From positions 1 through 47,920 of the forward strand of contig ONCJ01000026.1 in the NCBI GenBank assembly GCA_900316295.1: a stretch of DNA of 47,920 bases, written 5' to 3'. Both the position numbers and the translations under genes were made by a program. Below the pieces are notes generated by a model, which was given only the letters and a program-made list of their open reading frames with translations, was not told where the DNA came from and made no database searches. The stretch is from an uncultured Prevotella sp. (GTDB lineage Bacteria; Bacteroidota; Bacteroidia; Bacteroidales; Bacteroidaceae). This document shows positions 25,539 through 35,900 of the stretch, in pieces. How positions within the stretch are numbered: the first letter of the stretch is position 1; each line of letters begins with the position of its first letter.

Positions 25539-26329
25539 CGTGGAAGAAAGTCATCATCACCTGCCTTGACGCGTTGCTTGCCGTCTATCTCGTCCTGGCG
25601 ATTACCTCGTTCAACAAACCCGACGAGGGCGTTGGCGAGTGTACTAAGGTGACCATTGATATCACCGACTCCAATAATGCGGGCTTCCTCAGTGCCGCTG
25701 AGGTTAAGAACATGCTTCTCAAGCGTGATATCTATCCACTCCATAAGCCCATGCCTGAGGTCAACCCTCGCAGTATTGAGGAGTCTCTCAAGAAAAGCCC
25801 CTTTGTCAATACTGCCGAGTGCTACAAGACCCAACAGGGACAGGTTGCTATCAGCGTCACCCAGCGCATGCCCATCGTACGTATTAAGAGTCAGAGTGGC
25901 GATGATTATTATCTCGATGATCAGGGCGGCATACTGCCCAATAGCCACTATACCAGCGACCTCGTTATCGCCACTGGCAACATCAACAAGTGGTATGCCC
26001 GTTACTACATCACCCCCTTGAGCAAGACCATCATGAACTCCGAACTATGGAACAATCAGATTGAACAGATCAATATCCTGCCCGACCGTGGCGTGGAGCT
26101 CGTGCCGCGTATGGGCAACCATGTCGTCTATATCGGTCAGCTTCCGCAATATGGTCGCAAACCAGCTACCGAGAAGGAGATTGACGAGTATGTAGCCACC
26201 AAGCTCTCTCGTCTTGAAAAGTTCTATCGTTATGGACTCTCTCAGGCAGGCTGGAACCGTTACGACTACATCAATATCGAATTTGACAACCAGATAATAT
26301 GCAAGAAAAGAACGGAGAGAAGTTTATAG
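25535..26329 (+). CDS. ftsQ: Division protein FtsQ
   Basis: Bridges cytoplasmic and periplasmic parts of the divisome. A 264-residue bitopic protein with one membrane segment near the N-terminus (about 6-26) and a periplasmic part. The region DSNNAGFLSAAEVKNMLLKRDIYPL to INTAECYKTQQGQVAISVTQRMP has the form of a POTRA domain, and QRMPIVRI is a recognisable FtsQ segment. The call also rests on position between murC and ftsA. The stop codon abuts a GGAGTTAAA repeat element. Confidence 0.88.
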   Translation: MTWKKVIITCLDALLAVYLVLAITSFNKPDEGVGECTKVTIDITDSNNAGFLSAAEVKNMLLKRDIYPLHKPMPEVNPRSIEESLKKSPFVNTAECYKTQQGQVAISVTQRMPIVRIKSQSGDDYYLDDQGGILPNSHYTSDLVIATGNINKWYARYYITPLSKTIMNSELWNNQIEQINILPDRGVELVPRMGNHVVYIGQLPQYGRKPATEKEIDEYVATKLSRLEKFYRYGLSQAGWNRYDYINIEFDNQIICKKRTERSL

Positions 26330-26433
26330 GAGTTAAAGGAGTTAAGGGAGTTAAAGGAGTTAAAGACGATAGTCTTTTTCCTTGAATATTCCCTATAGGA
26401 GTAGAGATTTAAGAAGTAAAACATTTTAACTCC
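26328..26433 (+). repeat. Dispersed repeat, copy A (between ftsQ and ftsA)
   Basis: A run of GGAGTTAAA units, a unique core with a small AAAGAC/GTCTTT hairpin and a CCTATAGG palindrome, then TTAACTCC. Positions 26347-26433 match the reverse complement of 29400-29491 almost base for base. It starts at the ftsQ stop codon. The ends GGAGTTAA and TTAACTCC are inverted repeats. Confidence 0.88.
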
Positions 26434-26482
26434 AAAAAGTAAAACTTGAATTACTAATAAAAAAACACAAAATCTAAAATAT

Positions 26483-27946
26483 ATGGCAGCAACAAAAGAA
26501 TTCATTGTGGCAATCGAGCTTGGCTCGTCCAAGATCACGGGGATAGCCGGTAGAAAAAACCTTGACGGCAGCATCTCCGTGTTGGCTGTAGTCAAAGAAG
26601 ACGCCACCCAGTGCATCCGTAAGGGCGTTGTCTACAACATTGACAAGACAGCCCAGTGTCTTACCAACATCATCTCTAAGCTCAAAAACCAGCTCAAGAG
26701 TGAGATAGCTCATGTCTATGTGGGCATCGGCGGTCAGTCCATCCGCAGCATCCGCAATGTTGTCAACAGGGATTTGCCTGCCGATACCATCATCACCAAC
26801 AACATGATCAATCAGCTCATGGATGACAATCGCAATATGGACTACCCCGAACAGGAGATTCTCGATGCTGTCACCCAGGAATATAAGGTAGACAACCAGT
26901 ACCAGCTCGATCCCGTAGGTATAAAGGCATCGCGCTTGGAGGGTAACTTCCTCAATATCATCTGTCGTGAGACGTTCTACAACAACATCAATGTATGCTT
27001 CGACAAGGCAGGCATCGCCATCGCAGAGCTCTTCCTCGCTCCGTTGGCACTCGCCGAGAGTGTCCTTACCGAGGCTGAGAGTCGTGGAGGCTGTCTGCTC
27101 GTCGACCTTGGTGCCGACACCACTACCGTCACCGTCTTCCATAAGAACGTGCTGCGCCATCTCGCTGTGATACCACTTGGAGGTAACAATATCACTCGCG
27201 ACATTGCCTCCCTCCAGATCGAGGAGCATGATGCGGAGAAGATGAAGCTGCGTTATGGATGTGCCTATACTGACAATAGTGACATCGACAACACTCTCAA
27301 CTACCCCATTGACGAGGAACGTTCAGTCGAAAGCCGTAAGTTCATCGACATCGTCGAGGCACGTCTCAATGAGATTATCGAGAACGTGTGGCATCAGGTT
27401 CCATCCGAGTATGTCGACAAGCTGCTTGGCGGCATCATCCTCACCGGTGGTGGTTGTAATATGAAGAACCTTGAGCGCGCTTTCCGTCTCCATACCCATA
27501 TCGACAAGATACGTATCGCAAAGTTCGTCAATCAGACCATCACCTCCAGCAATCCTGATGTCAATGCTCATAACGGAACCATGAATACCGTGCTCGGACT
27601 GCTCGCTAAGGGAGACGACAACTGCTCTGGAGGACCACTCCATCAGGATCGTGACATCTTTGACACACAGGGTCAGCCTAACCCTCCCACCACAGCCGAC
27701 CTTCATGCTGCAGCACGTCCTACCAATGAGGTGGCAGGCAAGGGCATCGTCCTCACCGCCGCCGAGAAGGAGAAGGCTGAAGCCGAGCGTCGTCGCCGTG
27801 AGGAAGAAGAGGCTCGCCGTGAGGAGGAAGAGGCAGAGCTCTTACGCAAAGAAGAAGAGGAGCGCCGCAAGAACTCCTTCTGGAGCAAAGCTGTGCGTGG
27901 CTTACGCAAGTTCGGCAACACCATTATGGACCCTGAGGATGAGTAA
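26483..27946 (+). CDS. ftsA: Division protein FtsA
   Basis: Actin-like protein that tethers FtsZ filaments to the inner membrane. It has 487 residues. Nucleotide-binding blocks are seen: VAIELGSSKITG at the start, LLVDLGADTTTVTVF in the middle and GGIILTGGGCNMKNLE late. It is longer than E. coli FtsA by a tail of strongly charged Glu/Arg residues (about 425-465), followed by the amphipathic helix SFWSKAVRGLRKFG that should bind the membrane. No strong promoter is visible in the 153-bp gap upstream, which is mostly repeat copy A. Confidence 0.95.
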   Translation: MAATKEFIVAIELGSSKITGIAGRKNLDGSISVLAVVKEDATQCIRKGVVYNIDKTAQCLTNIISKLKNQLKSEIAHVYVGIGGQSIRSIRNVVNRDLPADTIITNNMINQLMDDNRNMDYPEQEILDAVTQEYKVDNQYQLDPVGIKASRLEGNFLNIICRETFYNNINVCFDKAGIAIAELFLAPLALAESVLTEAESRGGCLLVDLGADTTTVTVFHKNVLRHLAVIPLGGNNITRDIASLQIEEHDAEKMKLRYGCAYTDNSDIDNTLNYPIDEERSVESRKFIDIVEARLNEIIENVWHQVPSEYVDKLLGGIILTGGGCNMKNLERAFRLHTHIDKIRIAKFVNQTITSSNPDVNAHNGTMNTVLGLLAKGDDNCSGGPLHQDRDIFDTQGQPNPPTTADLHAAARPTNEVAGKGIVLTAAEKEKAEAERRRREEEEARREEEEAELLRKEEEERRKNSFWSKAVRGLRKFGNTIMDPEDE

Positions 27947-27964
27947 TTTTGCCACAAAACTAAT

Positions 27965-27985
27965 GTCTTTAACTCCTTTAACTCC
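27965..27985 (+). repeat. Fragment of the GGAGTTAAA repeat between ftsA and ftsZ
   Basis: GTCTTTAACTCCTTTAACTCC in the 63-bp ftsA-ftsZ gap is the same word series as one end of copies A and B, in the orientation of copy B. Confidence 0.65.
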
Positions 27986-28009
27986 AATAATAAAATAAAA
28001 AATTAGACC

Positions 28010-29320
28010 ATGGATATATTAGATTTCGGAACTCCCGAGCAGGAGAACAGTATAATCAAAGTCATCGGAGTAGGTGGCGGTGGTGGTAATGCCGTCAATC
28101 ACATGTATCGTGAAGGCATCCACGACGTGTCGTTCGTACTCTGTAATACAGACAATCAGGCACTCAACGACTCCCCCGTCCCCGTCCATCTGCAGCTGGG
28201 CAAGGAAGGACTCGGAGCTGGTAACAAACCCGAGCGTGCGCGCCAGGCAGCCGAGGAGACCCTCGACGCCATCACCGACATGCTCAATGACGGCACAAAG
28301 ATGGCATTCATCACAGCCGGTATGGGCGGAGGCACAGGCACAGGAGCCGCTCCTGTCATAGCTCGTGTCAGCAAGGAACTGGGCATCCTCACCGTCGGTA
28401 TCGTCACCATCCCCTTCCGTTTTGAGGGCGAACGTAAGATCGATCAGGCTCTCGATGGAGTAGACGAGATGTCCAAGTATGTCGATGCCCTGCTTGTCAT
28501 CAACAACGAGCGCCTCCGTGAGATCTACCCCGAGCTCACCGTCCTCGATGCCTTTGGCAAGGCCGACGACACCCTCAGTGTCGCCGCCAAGAGCATTGCC
28601 GAGATCATCACCGTACACGGACTCATCAATCTCGACTTCAACGACGTTAAGACAGTCCTTAAGGATGGTGGCGTAGCCATCATGTCCACAGGCTATGGCG
28701 AGGGCGAGGGCCGTGTCAAGCAAGCCATCGAGGATGCACTCAACTCACCGCTGCTCAACGACAAGGACATCTACAACTCCAAGAAGATACTCATCTCCAT
28801 AGCCTTCGCCAGCGAGAACGGTACAGAGAACCAGACCCTCACCATGGACGAGATGAACGATGTCAATGACTTCATGGATCGTTTCGGCAGTGGCTTTGAG
28901 CTCAAGTGGGGACTCGCCATCGACCCAGAGCTTGGCAAGAAGGTAAAGGTCACTATCCTTGCTACAGGCTTCGGCATCGAAGATGTCGACGGCATGTCCA
29001 ACCACCTCAAGAAGCATACCGAAGAGGAGGCACGCCTTATTGCCGAGGAGGAGGAGCGTGCTGCCGAGCGTCTCGACCGTCGCAACCGCTACTACGGCAA
29101 GGACAGCCGTAACACCCAGTACAAGCGTCGTGCACATATCTACCGCTTCCGTCCAGAAGACCTTGACAACGAAGACATCATCCTCGCCGTAGAGAACACC
29201 CCCACATACAAGCGCACCAAGGTGCAGCTCAAGGACATCCAGAGCATCGGTGCCGCTGCGCAGGCGCACGAGGAAGAACCCTCCTCTGACAACGTACAGG
29301 GAGTCATCAGCTTCGTCTGA
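28010..29320 (+). CDS. ftsZ: Division protein FtsZ
   Basis: Tubulin-like GTPase that forms the Z ring. It has 436 residues. The GTP-binding GGGTGTG is at 106-112 and the T7 synergy loop NLDFNDVK at 207-214, so the catalytic Asp residues are present. The variable linker carries basic and acidic stretches (about 330-385). The conserved C-terminal peptide that binds FtsA appears as NTPTYKR, followed by an extra tail of about 35 residues. Codon use is strongly C-ending, as in well-expressed genes. It is the last gene of the cluster. Confidence 0.97.
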   Translation: MDILDFGTPEQENSIIKVIGVGGGGGNAVNHMYREGIHDVSFVLCNTDNQALNDSPVPVHLQLGKEGLGAGNKPERARQAAEETLDAITDMLNDGTKMAFITAGMGGGTGTGAAPVIARVSKELGILTVGIVTIPFRFEGERKIDQALDGVDEMSKYVDALLVINNERLREIYPELTVLDAFGKADDTLSVAAKSIAEIITVHGLINLDFNDVKTVLKDGGVAIMSTGYGEGEGRVKQAIEDALNSPLLNDKDIYNSKKILISIAFASENGTENQTLTMDEMNDVNDFMDRFGSGFELKWGLAIDPELGKKVKVTILATGFGIEDVDGMSNHLKKHTEEEARLIAEEEERAAERLDRRNRYYGKDSRNTQYKRRAHIYRFRPEDLDNEDIILAVENTPTYKRTKVQLKDIQSIGAAAQAHEEEPSSDNVQGVISFV

Positions 29321-29371
29321 TCAGAATCTTGTTTTTACTATATAATATGTTCTCAACTTTCGCAAGTTGAG

Positions 29372-29510
29372 AGGAGTTAAAGGAGTTAAAGGAGTTAAAG
29401 GAGTTAAGGACAAATGTTTTACTTCTTTAATCTCTACTCCTATAGGGAATATTCAAGGAAAAAGACTAACGTCTTTAACTCCTTTAACTCCTTTAACTCC
29501 TTTAACTCCA
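29372..29510 (-). repeat. Dispersed repeat, copy B (after ftsZ), inverted relative to copy A
   Basis: Flanked by four GGAGTTAAA-type units on the left and four TTTAACTCC units on the right. The core 29400-29491 is the reverse complement of 26347-26433, with only a few substitutions and a small insertion near one end. Copies A and B thus bracket ftsA-ftsZ as inverted repeats about 3 kb apart. Confidence 0.88.
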
Positions 29511-29594
29511 AAAAGTTGAGCGAATGCGAAACTTGAATACGTTTTTTTAGCACTATTCTCTTGCCCCCTGCCCCCTGCTCCTTGCCCCTAATAA

Positions 29595-29637
29595 TTTTTT
29601 TAGTTTTTATTGGACGTTGGACGTTGGACGCTTTGTG
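29595..29637 (+). repeat. TTTTTAG/TGGACG intergenic repeat, copy 1
   Basis: A TTTTTAGTTTTTA stretch is followed by TGGACG units and GCTTTG. A second copy with G for T changes is at 37175-37215, and the TTTTTAG part also occurs at about 1627-1650. Confidence 0.6.
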
Positions 29638-29666
29638 TTAAATTTTATTTTTTTTGTTTTATTTGT

Positions 29667-29697
29667 TTTGAATTTAACGTAGAACATTCTATCTTTG
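29667..29697 (+). promoter_or_regulatory. Promoter of the exported hydrolase/BspA operon
   Basis: TTTG (29667-29670), a 19-bp spacer and TATCTTTG (29690-29697) fit the Bacteroidetes consensus. Transcription should start near 29703, giving a leader of about 27 bases before the ATG at 29730. Confidence 0.78.
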
Positions 29698-29729
29698 TAT
29701 CAATAATACAATCTATTACTATTCACTAC

Positions 29730-31094
29730 ATGGCACTAGCGAGAAAATTTAAAAGGTTGTCTTTACAGGCAACGATTATGGCTGCTATTCTTATTTGCAG
29801 TCATGTATTCACAGCATGTTCGAACAATGACGACAATACTGGCTCCATTTTAGGTCGTACATACAGTCTCAACCAGAAGATAACGAACCGTCGGGAGTGT
29901 CACGCGCTGCAAATGATTGCGAATGATGCGCTGAACTTGAAGTTCCGTCAAATCGTGTTCGAATATACCAGCGTCGGTCCCGACATGAAGACACCGGTGC
30001 GACTGACAGGCGTCATTTCAATGAATCCCGCCGTATATAATAAAGATGAGGCTCCACGTGGTCTGATGCTCTACAATGAGTTTACATGTGCCAAGCATGG
30101 TGAGCGTACTTCTCAGAACGAGATTGACGACATCGGTCTATACATGAACAAATACCAGAATCTCATTATGGTTTCTGCCGACCTCTATGGTTGGACGCTC
30201 ACCGAGGACAAGCCACAGGCCTACTGCTGTCCGGAGATTACCAGTGTTGAGACCATCGATGCTTGGGATGCCGCCATGCAGATTCTGAAAGACGAGGGCT
30301 ATGCCATCAGCGGACTGCCCACCTTCAATGTGGGCTATAGCAGTGGCGGTTTCTCGGCACTCGCCGTTCAGCGCTACTGCGACGAGAAGCGTCCTGATAT
30401 CCATTGGAACCTGACCTCGGGAGGTGCTGCTCCCTTCAACTTGCATAGCGTTTATATCAGCAACATTACCAGCCCCACCTCTGGTTATGCTTGTTCTTTC
30501 CCACTCGTGGTGGTGGCTTACAAGGAGACTTACCACATGGACTTTGACTACAAGGACGTGTTTGTAGAGCCTCTTGCCAGCAACATCCAGAAGTGGATAC
30601 TCTCCAAAGACTACGGCACATGGGAAATCAACAAGCTCATTGCCGGTGGTGATGAAGCAAAGGCCAAGGACTGCCCCGTCAACCTTATTCTGACGCCCGA
30701 TGCGCTCAATCCTCAGTCGACCGTCGGCAAGAAACTGGCCCAGAAGCTCCGCGAAAACTCCCTTTGCGGCGAAGGACAGACCTGGCAACCCAGCACCAAG
30801 ACCAAATATTACATTATGCACTCTGCCGGCGACAAGTACATGGACTGGCATGTGGGCGAGGAAATGGCTAACTACCTAAAGGGGCACGGCTGCAACGTCG
30901 AAACCGAATTTGGCGACTGGGGCAACCACGTAGACTACGGACTCTTCCAGCACATCGGCAAGACCATTCTCTTAATGGAAGACTGCATGCCCGACAAAGA
31001 TGCTACCAGGGAGCAGGCAATAAAAGATGCTATTGATAAGGCTAAAGAATACATCAAGGATAAGGTGTATGATATGACGGGTATCCCCTTGTAA
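29730..31094 (+). CDS. Exported alpha/beta-hydrolase lipoprotein (secretory-lipase-like)
   Basis: A 454-residue protein with a lipoprotein signal ending in the lipobox FTAC (Cys30). It is therefore predicted to be anchored to a membrane and, in Bacteroidetes, possibly displayed outside. The nucleophile elbow is GYSSGG with Ser204. WGNHVDYG near the C-terminus may hold the catalytic His and HSAGDKYMDWH the acid region. The order resembles secretory lipases and acyl esterases; the substrate is unknown. The ATG at 29730 was chosen because it follows the promoter at 29667-29697 and gives a clean signal sequence. It heads a three-gene unit (gaps 30 and 21 bp). Confidence 0.8.
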   Translation: MALARKFKRLSLQATIMAAILICSHVFTACSNNDDNTGSILGRTYSLNQKITNRRECHALQMIANDALNLKFRQIVFEYTSVGPDMKTPVRLTGVISMNPAVYNKDEAPRGLMLYNEFTCAKHGERTSQNEIDDIGLYMNKYQNLIMVSADLYGWTLTEDKPQAYCCPEITSVETIDAWDAAMQILKDEGYAISGLPTFNVGYSSGGFSALAVQRYCDEKRPDIHWNLTSGGAAPFNLHSVYISNITSPTSGYACSFPLVVVAYKETYHMDFDYKDVFVEPLASNIQKWILSKDYGTWEINKLIAGGDEAKAKDCPVNLILTPDALNPQSTVGKKLAQKLRENSLCGEGQTWQPSTKTKYYIMHSAGDKYMDWHVGEEMANYLKGHGCNVETEFGDWGNHVDYGLFQHIGKTILLMEDCMPDKDATREQAIKDAIDKAKEYIKDKVYDMTGIPL

Positions 31095-31124
31095 ACAAAT
31101 ACAGAGGACTAACATAAAACCATC

Positions 31125-32954
31125 ATGATTATGAATCTTAGAAAGTTTCTATTATTAGCCCTTATGCTGCCTGCAGCAGGAGCATGGGCACAAGGAAACC
31201 TCGGCTCGTTGCCGAAAGAGGTTGACGTGAAAGATGTCATAGTGACTAAGGTGGAGTACGCCATCTTCAGCAGTCACGATAGCATCTGTGTAAATCCGAA
31301 AACAGGACAACAAGACACTCTTACGGTTGATGAGGGCATGGAGATTGTCACTCCCGAGGTGTTCCAGGCTAAGCGCGAAGCCAAAACCGCAGCCATCAAG
31401 AAATTAGTGCAGCAGGCGAAAAACCGTCGTGCTTTAGCCCCTTCCGTCAATGCAGATTCTGACTGGCATTACGAAGGCCAGCAGGAGCGCTCGATGGCAC
31501 AACTCTATTACTACACCTACCCCTCGGTAGATGCCGACGGCAATCCCGTACGTCTCTCGGCAATGATGGGTATACCGGTAAACACTGTGTTAGAAGATTA
31601 TTTTGATATAATATCCTCAACTTTTTCAGTTTTCCCCTGGGGTAACAAGATAGCACCCGACTGGAAAGTCCGCCCCAGCAATGTGGTCATTGGCTGTCAC
31701 GTCACGATTACCAGCAACTGGGAATGCCCCACATCCTACGAGCGTTACGATAATTCGAGTTTACTTGGCTTTGATAATTTCTCGACCGATGCGGGCATGA
31801 TGCTCTTCTACACCCGCTACGACGTGCTGCGCCAGCCCTGTTGCCTTGTGATACTGCCCGACTACGAGGGTTATGGCTGCACTGTAGACCGTCCACACCC
31901 CTACCTCTATCAGGAACTGACCGCACGCCAGTGCGTAGATGCTACCCGCTACGGGTTGGCGCTCTACAATTCAAAGGTTGCCTCCGGAGACGCTCGGCCG
32001 TTGGAGAATGACTGGAAGACCGTCTGCGTGGGTTTCTCGCAGGGAGGCTCCGTGTCGCTGGCTACCCACAAGTATATCGAGACCAACGGACTGACTGACG
32101 AGCTCCGCTTTGCAGGCTCCGTCTGCGGCGACGGTCCCTACAGCCCCGTCGACCATCTGCTCTACTATATGACTGACGATGGCACAACCTACGATGGCGA
32201 CAACAAGACTTCCCACAAGGCAGGGCGCGTGTCGATGCCTATCGTGATGCCGCTCATACTGAAAGGCATGCTCGACAGCAATCCCTATATGCGCCAATAC
32301 AGCATCACGCAGTTCCTGCAGCAGGATTTCCTCAACACGGGTGTCATCGACTTCATTGAGGCAAAGAAGAACCCGTCCAGAAAAGACCAGTATAGCACGG
32401 TCGATGTGAATAAAGAGTTCCGTAAAATAATACTGACGAGAACACATAATGGCATCACCATCCACAAGGTCGATAGTTTGTTCCCACACGACGATGGTGA
32501 GAACGTACATGGCTCACTGGAGTATATGCTGACACCCGAATGTTATGGTGACTTTGTGCATCTCACGAAAAATGAGGCGATGAAAAACACATTCATGAAA
32601 GACTTGGTGAAGGCACTGGAGAGCAACAACCTTACCAAAGGTTGGACACCTCAGAAGCGCATCGGCTTCTACCACACTACCTACGACACCGTTGTGCCAT
32701 ACATCAACCTGCTCACCTTTATAAAGAACCAAGACGGACTGACCTACTATTTCGACGACGAAACAAGAACGCGCTCGCTGACGGCTGGGGTGGATCCTAC
32801 ACACGTTGGCTCGAAGGAACAGGCGGATGTCATGATTATAGACACCGACAGTAAGGAAGACCACGTAAAAGCTGGTAAGGATTTCTTTCTGCTTAGCGGT
32901 GTTACATCGCCAGACTATGAGCTGATGAAATGGGTTCTTGAGGGCAAGAAATAA
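31125..32954 (+). CDS. Exported alpha/beta-hydrolase (lipase/esterase-like)
   Basis: A 609-residue protein with a Sec signal peptide (LRKFLLLALMLPAAGAWA, then Q). The nucleophile elbow GFSQGGS puts the Ser at about 305. A preceding PDYEGYGCT resembles the oxyanion segment of secretory lipases, and a late DPTHVG (about residue 560) is a candidate catalytic His. It is clearly related in plan to the preceding lipoprotein but longer. ATGs at 31125 and 31131 are both possible; the second gives a slightly more typical signal. There is no lipobox. It should act in the periplasm or outside on an ester substrate that cannot be named from sequence. Confidence 0.78.
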   Translation: MIMNLRKFLLLALMLPAAGAWAQGNLGSLPKEVDVKDVIVTKVEYAIFSSHDSICVNPKTGQQDTLTVDEGMEIVTPEVFQAKREAKTAAIKKLVQQAKNRRALAPSVNADSDWHYEGQQERSMAQLYYYTYPSVDADGNPVRLSAMMGIPVNTVLEDYFDIISSTFSVFPWGNKIAPDWKVRPSNVVIGCHVTITSNWECPTSYERYDNSSLLGFDNFSTDAGMMLFYTRYDVLRQPCCLVILPDYEGYGCTVDRPHPYLYQELTARQCVDATRYGLALYNSKVASGDARPLENDWKTVCVGFSQGGSVSLATHKYIETNGLTDELRFAGSVCGDGPYSPVDHLLYYMTDDGTTYDGDNKTSHKAGRVSMPIVMPLILKGMLDSNPYMRQYSITQFLQQDFLNTGVIDFIEAKKNPSRKDQYSTVDVNKEFRKIILTRTHNGITIHKVDSLFPHDDGENVHGSLEYMLTPECYGDFVHLTKNEAMKNTFMKDLVKALESNNLTKGWTPQKRIGFYHTTYDTVVPYINLLTFIKNQDGLTYYFDDETRTRSLTAGVDPTHVGSKEQADVMIIDTDSKEDHVKAGKDFFLLSGVTSPDYELMKWVLEGKK

Positions 32955-32975
32955 AATAGAAAGGAGAATAAAACT

Positions 32976-35900
32976 ATGAAGAAAACTATATATATTTTGA
33001 TAGCCCTGCTGCTGCCACTTGCAGCGAGAGCCGACTACACTCTCAGCACGATCAACGTGACTGTGGGCGGCAATACGCAGGCCGCCGTAACGCGACTGGA
33101 TGCCACCAATAAGATTGCACTGCTGGGTAATGGCTATAATGCCTGTATACCATACTGGAGCGAGGGGGCACTCACCATTCCGGGAACCGTCAGCGTGGGA
33201 GACGATACCTACACCGTAGAAGTGGGGCCTGTAGCCTTCCGGCTGTGTACTAATCTGACAAGCATCACCATTGGAGAAGGCGTTACGAAAATCGACGACT
33301 ATGCCTTTGTGGGCTGCTCGTCGGTAGCGAAGATTACACTACCGGCGACGCTGACCACCATCGAGCGTGGAGCCTTTGTCAACATGAAATCACTAAAGAT
33401 CATGGTTTGCAATGCTACCTCAGCACCGGCATGGAGTTGGAACGACATCTTCAGCGACAAGGGTACGAAGGAGAGCATGACAAACATGGCGGCTGAGCGC
33501 ATCATGTACGTTCCTGAAGGACATGAAAGCAGTTACCTTTCTACCAAATTCGATGGAACATCCTACGGCAAGGAAACCGTAGGCTGGCAGGAAGCCTTCA
33601 CACGTATCTACGAGATGAACGACGAGCCGCAGGAGATTACATCGCTACAAGACTTGGAGGACTTCCGCGATGCCGTGAACAGTGGCAACAAGTATAAAGG
33701 CAGCAACAACAAGATGGTGACACTGACGACAGACCTCGACCTGTCAAGCATTGATAACTGGACACCTATCGGCACTTCGGTACATCCTTTCGATGGCATC
33801 TTCAATGGTGGTGGCCATGTCATCAAAAACTTAAATGTTAGTGGAAGCTCAAACTACAACGGTCTGTTCGGGTATGCCATCAAAGCCACCATCTACAACA
33901 TGCATCTGCTGAATCCCACGGTGTCCGGTCCTGACTATGTTGGCACTGTGGTTGGGTATGTTGATGGAGATAGCCATATCACTGACATACTGGTCACCAG
34001 TAATTGCTCCGGTAACGATGGCTATACGGCCAAGGCAACGGATGGTAGTGTTGGCGGTATCGTAGGTCGTGCTAATAATGCCACCATTGAGCGCTGTCTG
34101 TTCAATGGATGGGTAAAGGGAACTGGTTGGACAGGCGGTATCATCGGTAATGTAAACACTAACGTGACCATCATCGACTGCTCTGCTTCCGACTTTGTAC
34201 AGAATACGAAAAATATATATGTTGAAAAGATACCTTTCACTGGCGGCATTGTTGGTGGCGCCGGTTATGTCACCATTGAGCGCTGTTTTGCGAGAAACAC
34301 TGTTAGCTATACAGGAAGCCCATCAACATTTCCTGGCATCATCGTGGGAGGCACAAACAATGTGACGACAAGCACTATCAAGAACTGTGCATATTTGGAT
34401 ATAGGAAGATTGTTGATAGGACAGCCTCAAGCAGGTAGTAATAATACTGAAACTGATAACCAGGGTTATGCAGAGAGATCAGACATGAACCAGGACAAGA
34501 CCAAGAGTGTTTTGGGCGAGGACAACTGGTACTATTTCACCGACAACTACATCGACTACCCCATACCTGCTACGTTGAAGGACATGTATCTTACCAATTG
34601 CGTAGATAAGGTTGACGGCGATTTCGTTTATCGTCCGGCAAAAGCCGCTGATTCTGAATACGAGGTGGTGGCCTATACCGGTAGCGCCACATCAGTCACT
34701 GTCCCCGCTACCTACGACGGTAAGAACGTCACAGCCATTCTTCCTGAAGTGTTCAAGGACAACACCACGATGACATCGGTCACCATCGGTGATAATGTGA
34801 CAACCATCGGAGCGAGCGCCTTCGAGAACTGCGACGCACTGACTACGGTCAACTTCGGCTCTGGCGTGACAACCATCAACGCCAAAGCTTTCTACGACTG
34901 CGATGCACTGACCAGCGTTGACCTGCCCGATGCCGTGACCGATGTGGGCAGGGATGCCTTTGTCAGTTGTGACGCTCTCACCACCTTCAATATCGGCAGA
35001 GGCTTCACGGACCATACAGGCAACTTCCTTGCCTATTGTCCTCAGCTGACCACGATGACCACATCGAGAGGAAACGACAACGGCTACCTGTGTGTTGATA
35101 ATGTGCTGATACATAACGTAGGCTCCTATCGCAGTTATGTCATTGCGTGTGCGCCTGGCAAGACGGGTGACTATGTGATACCTGTCTCCAGCCTGACTAA
35201 TTATACGGTAAATGTGTTTGGCAGTTGTTTCGCTTCCTGCACAGGGCTGACAAGTGTCACCTTCCCTGCAGGAAAGAAGTTCTCTTTAGGCAAGGGTGTA
35301 TTCGACGGGGCATATAACCTGCGCTATGTCGACCTGTCGGCCATCACAGGGACTATTGAAGATGTAAAGTACACTGTCAACCGTAGCGATGCAGACTCAC
35401 CGTTCTACGGTATGAGCGAATACACCATGATTTATCTGCCAAGCGGTCATAGTGCCGCTAATGACGAGGTCAATGCGGTAATAGGCGGTACGGCTACGGC
35501 AGGAATAAAGCTGAACGATGGCTGGGACTTCAATCCGCCACTTTCCTTCACCGCAGGGAGCGCCACGCTGAATCGTGAACTTACAGCAAAGAGTGTTACC
35601 TACGCCAAACTTGTCACTGACCCAGATGGCAATCCTATAGTCATTGGTACAGTGCCAGTATATGATGATAGTGGAAATCCAGTATATGAGGAAGACGGTA
35701 TAACTCCAAAGACACGGAATATCTACCAGACGGAGTCCGAGGAACGTCTTGAACCCTGTGGCTACACCTGCTACCTGCCTTACGCCCTGACGCTCAGTGA
35801 AGAGAACGCCAAGGTCTATAAGCCTTACACTTCAAGCGTAGAGGATGGTGTGACCACCATCACCTTCGAACAGGTGGAGAATAACGCGATGGAGGCATAT

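Larger units (their letters stand above)
29321..29666. other. Intergenic region after ftsZ: hairpin, repeats, no gene
   Basis: No credible ORF. It holds a perfect hairpin (CTCAACTT, loop TCGC, AAGTTGAG at 29352-29371) that could end ftsZ transcription but lacks a T-run. Then come repeat copy B, a CCCCCTG-rich low-complexity patch at about 29560-29590, and a TGGACG repeat at 29595-29637. Confidence 0.7.

Noticed and set aside
28019-28723. 234-codon open frame antisense to ftsZ
   Set aside because: The C-ending codon bias of ftsZ clears stops on the other strand; the protein shows no recognisable pattern.
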